Source of the DNA: Dromaius novaehollandiae
Lineage: Eukaryota; Chordata; Aves; Casuariiformes; Dromaiidae
Length of the DNA stretch: 64,000 nt
Assembly (NCBI RefSeq): GCF_036370855.1
Contig: NC_088102.1
Span: 41,143,835-41,207,834, forward strand
Direction: 5' to 3'
Positions 37,687-48,100 of the stretch are shown here, one piece after another. How positions within the stretch are numbered: the stretch's first letter is position 1; the number at the start of each line of letters is the position of its first letter. The notes below the pieces were generated by a model. That model did not search any database, was not told the DNA's origin, and saw nothing but the letters and a program-made list of their open reading frames with translations. The position numbers were made by a program, and so were the translations under genes.

Positions 37687-37705
37687 GCACGCCGGGAGCT
37701 GTAGT
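37687..37705 (-). promoter_or_regulatory. ZNF143/Staf-type site 1
   Basis: On the minus strand the sequence reads ACTACAGCTCCCGGCGTGC, a close match to the ZNF143 (Staf, SBS) motif ACTACAnnTCCCAGnATGC found in many CpG-island promoters. Confidence 0.7.
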
Positions 37706-37784
37706 CCGGGGGCCCGGCGCGGCCGCACGGAGGGCCGCCAGCGGACTGCATGTCCCCGCGGCCGCCGCGGGGCCCCGCCACGGC

Positions 37785-37803
37785 GCCTGCTGGGACGCGT
37801 AGT
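37785..37803 (-). promoter_or_regulatory. ZNF143/Staf-type site 2
   Basis: On the minus strand the sequence reads ACTACGCGTCCCAGCAGGC, the same motif class and orientation as site 1, 98 bp further upstream. Confidence 0.7.
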
Positions 37804-38009
37804 TCCCGCGGCGGCTGGGCGGGGCGGGAAGGGGCGGCGGGGCCGGGCGCGCTGCTGCGGGGGCGTCGGCGGGTGACGGGGGCGGGGCGCTGCGCGCGCA
37901 GGGGCGTTGCAGGCGCGTGACGGGCGGCCGCTCTATCCGGGCTGGGGCCGCGGGAGGGCGGGGCGCGCCATTAACGGCTGGTGACGGCGCGTGGCGGCGG
38001 TGGGGGAGG

Positions 38010-38048
38010 GGCAGGCGCAGGGGCAGGCGCAGGGGCAGGCGCAGGCGC
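38010..38048. repeat. 12-bp GC-rich tandem repeat
   Basis: Three copies of gcaggcgcaggg-type units at the edge of the ZFYVE1 CpG island. The G-rich strand could form quadruplexes. Confidence 0.85.
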
Positions 38049-39705
38049 TCCGCGGCGGAGCCCGCGGGCTGAGGGGGCAGCGCCGGCGCTCTGGGGTGGG
38101 GGATGGTGTGGGAGGAGGCGGTGATTTGGGGCCTTTTGCTGTCCTCTGACTTCTTTCTTTTTGGCTTTGTTTCGTTTTTGTCCGGTGCCCCGAGGCTCGC
38201 GGGTTCTCGGTGGCGCTGGGAGCCCGGCAGGCCCCCCGAGCGGGGCAGGCAGGCCGCCCTGCCCTTCGCAGGAGTCCCAGAGGAGAGGAAGTAGCCCCCA
38301 GCTGGTCTCTGAGGGGTGAAATGCGCAGTGAATCTCTCTTTTCTTATGTTTCTTGGAGCGCAACCTGTAGTTTATTGTCCACTGTTATTTCCAGGCCTCG
38401 AGGTCTTGCAAATAAGTAGGTCATGTTTTCCTTTGGAGGGCATGCAAGGCGCTAAACTTGCATGTACTAGTCAGTCACTTAAAGGCAGCCCTGGCAAGGA
38501 GTGCCACCATTCATTATAATATCCTCCTTTTTTTTCTTTTTTGTAGAGGTAGTTACAGTTAATGTGTGAACGGCCACTGTTCATTTAGTGGAAAGAGACC
38601 ACAGATCTGAAACAGGTGACTGCCAAAGAATAGCAGATGGTCATTCAGTCAGAAACTGGAACTGTGGAAGTGGAAGGTGGTTGCTGTGGACTCTTTGGGG
38701 AGGGGGGAAGCACGCAGAGGCAATAAAAGAGCTCCCAAAGAGGAAGTAATCCCAACCAGCAGTGACAGCAGTGAGCTTTTGGCTCACTTTGGTAATGGTA
38801 GGGTGCTACTACAAAAGGACAAGGCATTTCTAATTGCATGTGTATTTAATGAAGCAGGATATGATTTATATAATATACAAAAATATTTTTGTAGTAGTAT
38901 AACCAGCAATTTATCTTCTAAAATACCTGGAGGTTTTGGCTGAATGGTAGGCTCAAGCGGTAATCGTTACCTAATTGTGGGAAGGAGATGTGGTGTTTCA
39001 CTTCAGTGAAGTTTAACAGTGATACCCATAGAAAGGCAGCTTTAAAGTGTTGTGTGATTTGGTCCTCTTAGTTTGGTTCTATACAAATAATTTCAAGAGG
39101 AGACCAAATTACATAATTGAGTATCCATATAGATTGCAAGGATACCTAACTTAGCTGTTGTAAGGTGAAGTATCATCACTTCAGAAAGCTGTATCAGCAG
39201 GCCTAATTACCACAGAAATGAGGCATCTGCTAAGTTTCTGAAACTGTGTGACCAGGGCCGTGCCTGAATTCGAGTGTATGGTTGAAGTACTTTTGATTCT
39301 ACTAGACTCTGTGTTGCAGAACAGAAGTTTTGCCTGTACTGAGGAGGGAAAATGTGTTTTAACTAGGTTAGGCATGGTGTGATACAGATCTACATGCAGT
39401 CTGAGCGAAATCTAAATGTGATACATATTGACATATGTTTGTGTATCTAGGCATATGTATGGTCATCCATTTCTCTTTATGCTTTTTAATGATGATGAAT
39501 CACTGAAGGGTGGAAAGTGATTCCCTTCCCTATTCTGTTTCATACTATTATGATAAGGCATTTTAATTCATTTTTTTTGCAGAAAAGATTAATCAAAAAG
39601 ATTAATCAAATGGGCATCTATAAATATAAACCTTTCCTGAGCCAAATGTCTTCAGAGTGAGTAACTTCCGTATAGTGCATATATTCCACACATAGGAGGT
39701 AGAAA

Positions 39706-39766
39706 CTTTTAAATCTCACAAGGCTATTCATAGGGAAACAATGAATAGCCTTCTGAGATTTAAAAG
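39706..39766. repeat. 61-nt near-perfect hairpin (26-bp arms)
   Basis: The left arm 39706-39731 and right arm 39741-39766 are reverse complements with a single C-C mismatch, separated by a 9-nt loop (agggaaaca). The arms begin cttttaaatctca and end gagatttaaaag. Confidence 0.92.
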
Positions 39767-41516
39767 GAATCAAATCAATGAGTTTGGCTTCTAAGAGATC
39801 TTCCTCTAAGTGGTTATATTTAGACTGGCAATGTGATTGAAGCAGAGACAAAAAAAATATATGGGGAAGATGATACAAAATGTAATTATTCATTTTGCGG
39901 TATTATTAACAAAAGTACATTTAAAAACTACTTTTATTTAAAATATTATATCTTATAAAAAGTACATAGTTGTGCTAGTTATTTTTTACTGGATAAAGCT
40001 TAAACTTTCTGCCCCCACTGTTTTCTGCCTCTCTTGGAAAGATAAAGTGCAGCGCTGGTCCTCCTGGAATAGGAAGTATATGTAGTGTTTCTGGGCTTGG
40101 GTTCAAGTTGTGTTTTCCTGTCACAGTCAGGTTTTAGGCCATCCTTTAAATATATGCCAGTGAAATGGAGCAGCCAAGTGTGCTCTTGAAAAAGTCCTTC
40201 ACTCTCGCTTCACATCTCAGAGCAGCAACTCTCCTATATTCCCTCCTCTAGCAGATTTAAGAATTGAACAAAGGTGGATCCTCCTGTGAAGATTTATGTA
40301 TCCCCCCCATTTCCCTCTTGACTGTTTTCACAATATGTTCCAAAACGCTGCAGAAAACAGATTTGTCCACAGGTTTTTTCCCCCCCTTCCTATGAATTTC
40401 CTTGTTTACAATCTGTATATTTACAGGATTTAAATGTAGATTTAATCTCCCTGACTTTTAAATTCATATGCTCTGTTAATAATCATCAATTTGATTTTAA
40501 GACAAAAATTACTTCCAGCTGCTTCTTGTACATGATTTTTGTTGGTTTCCATGGGAGTAACATAGGATGTGCCAGGGAGGGAGAAACCCACATTGGATAG
40601 CGCAGGTAGGCAGTATGGATCCAGGATCCTGATGATTGGTGACAGTTTTAAAAGACTGTACTCCTACTTCATCACTGTAGTGGATACTTTTTACTAAGTC
40701 ATTTTGGAGCTGTGGACCAGAGTTCTGTTCCTGCCATAAAACATTTAAAATGTTATGCTGCATAGAAACAATCTGAAGTTTGCACCCTGAGATGCTGCCT
40801 AGCATGTTTGGAATGGTTTATCACAGTTGAAATGCGAAACAGTCTGCAAACATGCTAAGTGCCTGTTCTTATTTTCGGCCTTTTTTTAAAGGCCGTGTAC
40901 TGGACTCTTGATGGGCTTCAGCATCAAATTCTGAAGCCTACAGCAAGTAACTGAATAAAGCAAACTGTGATCAGTATCTGGAAAGTGGGATCTCAGTTTT
41001 ACAATTAAAGAGTAAAAATATAACAAAGATGGATAGATTTAGGGATAGGTAATTCTAAAATAGAATAGCAGACAGCGGAGATGTGAAAGTAACAGTTTTT
41101 ACTGGATTCTTGTGATGCAGTTTCTTCCTTGGTTAGAAAGGATACTGAAGACTAAAGTGTATGATTTGTATAAGGAGAGTAAATGCAAATTGCTTTATTT
41201 CTTTGGCTAAATAAAAAAGATGAACACCTAGGTCAAGGAAACCTTTGTGATTTTTTTTTCTGTAAATAAAAAGGCTTGTTAAAGCAATACAAGCGAGATT
41301 GGAGTTCACATTTCTTTTTCAAGTAGATAATAATTTTGATTTCAGACAATAGCATAGAAGCATGAAACCTGGAAGACTCTTTGTCCGTCCTTTCCGCTTT
41401 CCTTGGTTTTCCTCCAAACTGCAAAATGAGAATTATATTTACCTAGATAGGTATAAACATTTATGAATTGTTTGAAAGATTAATAGTAGTCAGAAGCTGT
41501 ATGGAATGAGTTGTAA

Positions 41517-42292
41517 TTAATGGGAAACAAAGATGCTGTTTCTCAAAGAGGAAGAAATTGCTTTCAGTCTTGAAGTATTTCCTATATCTACTACTACTAA
41601 AATTTTTAGCCTTGCACATAAACATCTTGCAAAGCAAGCTGGTGAGCAGGACCTTAGTTTCAACTTGCTTTTTGACTGTTCAGTAGTACATATGAAGTCC
41701 ATTTTGTGAACTCTGCCAGCTTCCTATTCAAGCAGTCAACAGCATCAGCTTTGAATGTTTTTCTTGCCATTACGAATAGTGGGTGGTACTTGAGAGGATT
41801 GTTTGTCATTAGGTTTGATCTTTGAGCATTTTTCTTTAATACAGCATCCATAAACAGTGGAAAATGTCATATAGAAATAATAAGCATTTTTCCCTAGCCA
41901 GTCCAAAATGTTTTGAACGGCTTTGTTGACACATTTGCGTTATCCTCTGCTTCGTAATGGTCTGCAAGACTGTCTTCGCTCCATTGACAATCACTTCTGC
42001 TTTCCATTTGCAATTGCTTGCCATCAGTGTGGTAAATGGAGCAATTACAACCTTGTAAGTAATGCTGGGGGGGCTTTCGCATTTTGAAGCGTCTTTTAAT
42101 GCAATCTAGCTGCTGGAAGTACGGCAGGGAAACTACCATTAGTAGGCCACTGCTAGGACCAATACAGAGTACAAAGATGTCTTTTTGCTGAGGGTTTGCC
42201 TGCCTTGGAGAGGCACCGTTTGCTGGTTTTGATCCATAAACACTTACAGGTTTTCCAGCTGAGGTGCAGCCTCCCACATGCCAAATACACAC
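41517..42292 (-). other. Cluster of unidentified minus-strand ORFs
   Basis: Overlapping ORFs on one strand (42292-41894, 132 residues; 42024-41836; 41851-41660; 41702-41517) run away from the RBM25 CpG island. The composition is protein-like (for example SLPYFQQLDCIKRRFKMRKP), but the frame shifts and meets stops. A GTAAGT donor-like site lies near 42247. I do not recognise the product. It could be a decayed pseudogene, an upstream antisense transcript, or chance. Confidence 0.25.
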
Positions 42293-42605
42293 CTACTGAC
42301 AACAGGATTGCTTGTTAGCTTTCTAGGCCCTTAAAACTTGGTAAACCGTGAGGCAGCTCAAACACGTGTTCCCTCCTCCTCAACAGCCTCTCACGAGGAC
42401 GGGAGCAGGCAGGTTTCCCGCCCGGCCATGTCGCGCGCCGGCGGCTACACATACCGCTGTCGCGGCTCCAGCCGCAGCCGAGCGCGGCGGCCGGGGCCGG
42501 GCGGCGCCGCAGCGGCCGCGGAGGGCCGGCGCGGCCCGCAGCCATCACCCTCCGGGGCCAGCAGACAGCGGCGCCAGCGAGTGCCGCGCAGCACCGCTCA
42601 ACCCC

Positions 42606-42614
42606 AAGATGGCG
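42606..42614 (+). promoter_or_regulatory. YY1-type element AAGATGGCG
   Basis: A match to the YY1 motif AAGATGGCGGC, usually found at or just after the start site of CpG-island genes. A related ACATGGCGCC follows at about 42657-42666. Confidence 0.55.
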
Positions 42615-42679
42615 CGCCCGCGGCCCGGCGCGGAGCCGCAGCGCCGACCGCCGCAAACATGGCGCCGGGCCGAACGCCT

Positions 42680-43021
42680 TTTTTCTCTCTCTCGGCCTTT
42701 CTAGCCGCGGCGCTCTATGGTTGGGCGCGTTATGTCTGGGCGAGGAGCGAGAGGGCGCTCTGGCCCGCGCGGCTCTATGGTCGCGCGGCGCTGGGCAGGT
42801 CGGGCCGCTGACGGAAGGGGTGGTTCACATGACCCCAGCTCAGCGCGGCGGCTCCGGCTCGGCGCGGTGTGTTCGCGGCCTAGCGGCGCCCCGAGGCCTC
42901 CCGGCGCGGCGAGAGGCGGCGGCGCCCCCGTTCCCCAGCCCCAGCCCCATCCTCGGCCTGCGCGTGTAGGAGGGGCCGAGGCGGCGCTCCGGACGCGGCT
43001 CCTACCCCTCAGCGAAGGAGG
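42680..43021 (+). other. RBM25: RBM25 probable noncoding exon 1
   Basis: The 3' edge is supported by a near-consensus donor: AGCGAAGGAGG at 43021 followed by GTAAGT. The 5' edge is only a bracket below the YY1-type elements. No coding sequence is assigned, since the RBM25 start codon is in the next exon at 50302. Confidence 0.55.
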
Positions 43022-44365
43022 GTAAGTGGTGGAGGGCTGCGGGGGAAGGGGGCAGGGATGGACGGCGGCGGCGCCTCCGCCGCCCGCTGAGAGGAGGCGC
43101 CGCGCGGGGCCGAGCCGGGCCGGCGCCGCTCTGCCGCGCGCTCGCCGCCCCGGGGCGGTGGGAGGCGCCGGTGCCCGTCGCCGGGCCGGGCCTAGGCCTT
43201 GAGCCTGGCGGGAGGTGGCGCGGGGGTGAGAAGGGAGTGCGGCCTCGGGGAGGCGCTGGCGGGCGGGCGGCGAGGGGGGCCTTCCGCTTCCTCCCCCTCC
43301 CCCGGCGCGGGCCGCGGCGGGGCGGGGAGCGGCGTCGCCGGGCGGGGGGGGGCCGCGCCCGCGGCCGAGCGTTTGTCGGCGCCCGAAACTGCCCCGGCGC
43401 TCGGGGTGGCCGCCGCCGGGTGCTGGGGGCTGCGGCTCCGTGGTGCCGGCGAGCAGGGCCAGGTGAAGAAATGCTCTTCGGTGGTACCGTGGTGTCCTCC
43501 GTCTGGGCCGGGGTGGTCCTTAAAGCATGTGTTAGCAGCTCGTGCTTAAACAATCGGAGTGATTCATTGCTGTCCTAACAGTTGTTAGGACACATTAGCG
43601 TGTCTTTCTCATGATGTGTTTGTAGAAAAGACCTTTGTCTGCCTGACGGAAAAGGGGTTTTGTTTAAATATGCATCAATAAATATCCTGAACACAACTTT
43701 CTTTTTTTTTTCTTTTTTTTTGATAGCACGGCTTATGGGAGATAAAATCTTAGAATTGAATAGTCTTCCCTCTATTCTGATCCAAATGCATATGCCCGAA
43801 TTTTTAGTTATTTTGTGGGTCAGGAAAGAATTGTTATCAGTACGCTGCATCTGCATTTACAGAAGGCAGTCCAAAACAGACTTAAAAAAGCAAGCACAGA
43901 CCAGTTTCTTAGTTTATTATGAGGGAGTTGTCTTAGCCCTTCACATATGTCTGCTTCTCTCTCTTGAGTGCCCATTCATGCAAGTGTTGTGATGCCACAG
44001 CCATGTTTTCGCTTCAAGAAGAATAAATGAGCAGCAAGGTTAGGGTGGAGAGTCACTTCAGCTAGCACTTTACATGAGGACGGAATTAGGAGTAAAACTG
44101 AAGTTCTTAATGTTTTGGAGTCATGTTTGGTAGAGCCTCACGTAAGGCATCTTCAGAAGGACACATCTGTTGGTTTCAGTAAGCACATTGTGTTTTTAGA
44201 CACTGCAGAATAATAGTTGGGGATGCAACTTACTTGATGGCAGTTAGTGAACACTTCTAGATCATCTCTAACAAGTGTAAGCAAATACTAACTTTGATTG
44301 GAAATAAGTATACTTCAAATCTGTATATCTATTTTATCTCTGTATGTGGCCTTTGTGTTTGACAG

Positions 44366-44468
44366 TGATGCCTTGTGTAGCTTGCAGGCAAATTTAGAGA
44401 AAGCCGTGGCGCTGTATGAGAAGGTGTTGGATATCCTTTGCCAAGAGGATCAGCTGTCTTGAAATAAA
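44366..44468 (+). other. Orphan terminal-exon-like ORF
   Basis: An AG acceptor (ttgtgtttgacag) is followed by an open frame reading DALCSLQANLEKAVALYEKV and then LDILCQEDQLS, a TGA at 44460-44462 and at once an AATAAA at 44463-44468. The peptide is helical and TPR-like. The frame is open back to a stop at 44295. I do not recognise the protein. It may be an alternative last exon, a pseudogene fragment, or chance. Confidence 0.3.
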
Positions 44469-45169
44469 AAAAGACTTTTCCTTAGGGTGCAGTTTTCTTC
44501 TGTAAGAAGTGTCATTTGTTTATATCAATAATACAAGGAGTGTCTCTGGTGACAAACTGTAGGTTTAGTTATTTTATATGGCTTAAATGGCTTAAAGAAT
44601 GGCCTGAAAATCCATAGACCTTGTAGGGGAGTGACGTAAAAGCTTGTGTAATAGCACTAAAAGGCTTATTTATCGCGTACACTTTATCCAGTCATTTCTT
44701 AGAATGTTTTTGGTGCTCAGCTGAACACTTTGATATGGTGCAAAGTGTATAAAATACTTGAGCATAACTTAGAAGGAATCATTGTTCATCCTGTGATGCT
44801 GCATAGATATAGACATTAGAACCAAATGCCAAGAGCTTGTAAGATTCATAATAAAAATTAGCCTTATTCTCAGAAAATGTTAAAACATTTTTATTTGCGA
44901 GAGCTTTTCTGTGGACACTAAAATGAAACATAGGCATTCAAATCAAATATGTTGGTATAACATTTCTTTAACCAGTGTGATATTATATAGCGTCGTGTTA
45001 CAGACGTAAAATAGTCATGGATTCCAGTTTTTGCCACGGACTCTTGTAGTAATCCAGAGGTTAGGATTACAGTCAAAGCTGATTTTTAGTTAGTTAATAA
45101 AAGATCCAAAAATGGTTTGCACTTACTGTTCCTTTGTCTAAAGGGCTAGCTGTTCAGCTATTTTGCACA

Positions 45170-45187
45170 ACTTATTCTAGAATAAGT
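45170..45187. repeat. 18-bp perfect palindrome
   Basis: acttattctagaataagt equals its own reverse complement. Confidence 0.9.
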
Positions 45188-48100
45188 GTACAGATTTTTG
45201 CCATGCTGAAGGATTGAATGGGAAAAATGTTGAAAATAAGTTAAAATCAGACTCAAACTGTAATCAAGCTAGATTAGCCATGCTGTCACTGCTGTTACAC
45301 ATTGTATATTTATTCTTAAAACACATCAAGCTCATTTACACTTGCAAGATTACTATGGTTAATTTCAACCTGGTTTGGTATAACTATAGTTTAGCAGTAA
45401 GTATTGTAACTGCCTGTTTCATATGGACATAACTGTTCTGAAAATGGTTACAAAATATTTTGCAGGTTCTGTTTTAAAAAGTTACAGCTTAGAGAAACAG
45501 TTATAGATACTAATTAGTTTAATCATGTGACACCGGTAGAAGATGGCTGCTGTGAGTAGATGGTACAATTGCCAGTTTAAAATACATTAGTTACCAGTGA
45601 TATTTAACTAGTAAACTTGCATTCAGTTTGTGACATGTATCTTTGTCACCTTATTTAAAAGAAAGAAGCAAATCAAAAATAGGTTAAAAGGCTATTAGAA
45701 TTTTTTTATTATTATTACACGTACTGGCCCTACTGCACTGTTAAAGCTTCTCATATGGTCACTCCCATCTTATTGGGTCTTTTGGGGGCCAGAGATAGTA
45801 CAGAAGCATGGGATAGCAACCTCTGACTGTAACTATCATTTCATATACTTTGAATTCTATACAGCCTCACACACTTCAGTCGAGCCTGCCCTCAGGCTAG
45901 CCCTGCGAGCTTGTGTGGCTCTGTGTCAGAGTTAGCATGCTTTTAATATTCAGAGTTCAGGTCCAGTAGGGATAGCATTGACTCAGAATTAATAAGTCTC
46001 AGTGGACCTTACCTAACTTCAGGGCCATATGGGTATTTCTCTATGCTGCCAAGTTTCATAAGATTGGTGCAGCTGGCTCTGCATGCAGCTTAGTTCCACT
46101 AGGGGTTATTAACTCAGAAAAGCAGTGTGTGATAGCAGCCGAACTCTTTCTGGGTCCAAGGTGAACCTGGACTATTGTAGTCACACTTGCCTTAGCTAAT
46201 AACTCAAGTTGGATTTTGAGCTGGTTCTGCTTAGAGTAAGCTTAGATATTTTGCCGTCCATGGCATTGTTAATCTGCAGCTTAGAAAAGCTGCCCAAGGG
46301 TAGTAAAGTGTACACCTACATTAGTGTGTTAGCTCAGATCAGGAGCATGCTTTTGAAACAAGTCTCCCAGTCAGCCCCACTTAGCCAGCTTTTATTCACA
46401 TTGGTTTGCACTATTACAATAGATGGACTGGCTTCCTTTCAGATGAAAATATACTGAAAAATGCACTCTTAACTGTTAACGGGCAGTCAGTCCACTGGAG
46501 CAGACTAGAGTGAGTATGAAATAAAAACCTCCCCAAAACATGTGGGGTGGGCACTGGGGTTTCGGCTCCATCCGTTTTGTGCAAAAGACCTGCTCCTTTT
46601 GTGCTTCCAAGCTTGCTGATGTAAACATAGCCTAAATTGATGATGCTTTGAGTCAGAATTCTGACATAAATCCATCCTTTTAAGTGGTATAGATATCATA
46701 TTCATTCAGTATTTGGAATAGTGTTATGCTAGATGCTGACTGTTTTTCTTACAGTTGTATCTTTCTAACTACTGTAAAGATTCACAAAAACTAATCTATC
46801 CTTTAAAGTGCTGCTATTTAAGCAGCATTCTTGATAGCTTCATCTTACCTCTAACTTTGCTTGAGATAATACTTTGATAAGTCAGATAAGTTTTTTAAAT
46901 ATCTCAGGACTGTTTAGTTGCTTACTTGCACACTTGAATATTTTTGGGAAATTTGAAGATCACCACATACAATACTGAAACCACAATAAACGTATTGGAG
47001 ACTGAGCACTGTACTAGCCGGGTGGTAGGATAGTCCGCAGAGAAGTTCAGAATAGGGTTTCTGATATCTACAAGGGTATTCTCCCTCGACCCAGCTTAAC
47101 ATCTCTTAATTTTCCATACTTCACCTTTAGTTTATAGTTACATATAAATTTGAGATGCTCTGGCACCTCTGACTGCTGGAGGAGTATGTACTTTTCTTGT
47201 ATCTTCTGTAATTGCTGACAGAAAAATTGCTTTACTCATTTTCCTTCCTTGCAGCCCCTTGGCTGCTACAGAGAAGCTCATGCATCTTTCTCATCCTCTG
47301 TTTAAGATCCCTCACTTCTCCAGTGAGCGATTTCAGTCTGGGTGCCTGTTGCTGCTCTGTTTTGAATAGAATAGAAATAGAATTAAACTCTTATCTTTGC
47401 CAGTTTCGTGTTAGTAGTTACACATAGTAGCAGGAAAGACCAAACCTTTCTTTAATTTTAGTGTTGATGGTCTTCAGTGCCAGGGCAGCTTTCTAGCTGT
47501 TGTGAAAATAGCCTTACAAATGTGGGAAAAAAGAATATAGTGCTTCAAGTTGATGACTTCTTGAAGCTGTACAGATAACAGTACGTTTCACATGTCTGAC
47601 TAGAAAATTGAAAGACTAAACTCTTTGAGGTGTAAAAATTACTTTGAGTGTTAAACTTTTGCTTTTGATCTCAATCAAAAAAAAAAAAAAGCTTTGCCTG
47701 CATATATATATAACATCCATTAAGTTGGGCATTTTTTAATTGAAGGATCTTTTTACCTCTTGGTCCTTACACATGCACACGCACACATGCCCCAAAATGG
47801 TGTCTCAGTTGAAGTGCTCATCACAGCAAGAGAACCAGCTGCACCTACAGGCAGCCTGGAGAATTACTTCCAAACTGTTGTTGGTTTTACAGACTGCTTT
47901 TTAATGTCTTGTGGACCTCAGATTGTGTAACACTGCTGTAGCCCATTTGGAATCAACTCAAGCCCAATAGTTTACTTTCCTACCATCCTGTCCCAAAACT
48001 CCATTGAATTTTGTCCAGTTGTCCTCCAGCTTGCAATGTAGATAAGGACTGAGAGCTACTTAAAGGAATGAGATCTGTGCTCTCCCTTTTCTAGGACCCT

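Larger units (their letters stand above)
37185..37900 (-). other. ZFYVE1: Probable ZFYVE1 noncoding exon 1
   Basis: Proposed 5' UTR exon ending at the donor CTGAG/GTAGGT (last exon base 37185). The 5' edge is only a bracket. It is inferred from the gene structure in other vertebrates, which have an untranslated first exon in a CpG island. Confidence 0.4.
36810..38300. promoter_or_regulatory. ZFYVE1: CpG-island promoter of ZFYVE1
   Basis: Very GC-rich sequence dense in CpG, immediately upstream (on the gene strand) of the first coding exon. The most likely donor of a noncoding first exon is at 37185/37184 on the minus strand (CCTGAG followed by GTAGGT), so transcription probably starts between about 37200 and 37900. 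The long ORFs here on both strands are Ala/Arg/Gly/Pro-rich by-products of base composition. The exact start site is not visible. Confidence 0.75.
38300..42330. other. ZFYVE1-RBM25 head-to-head spacer
   Basis: About 4 kb of AT-rich sequence between the two CpG-island promoters. It holds a 13-bp tandem duplication (aaaagattaatca twice, about 39587-39612), a strong hairpin at 39706-39766, and a cluster of minus-strand ORFs at 41517-42292. No recognisable gene is present. Confidence 0.6.
42400..43480. promoter_or_regulatory. RBM25: CpG-island promoter of RBM25
   Basis: Dense CpG and GC-rich sequence with no TATA box, upstream of the RBM25 coding exons. Two YY1-type ATGGCG elements lie near 42606 and 42657. 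The first-exon donor at 43021 sets the direction. The long ORFs here are compositional. Confidence 0.8.

Noticed and set aside
37097-38363. Long Ala/Arg/Gly/Pro-rich ORFs on both strands in the first CpG island
   Set aside because: High GC lowers stop frequency. The composition is low complexity, with no domains and no matching splice structure.
42315-43578. Long ORFs on both strands in the second CpG island, up to 183 residues
   Set aside because: Same compositional effect. RBM25 coding starts at 50302.
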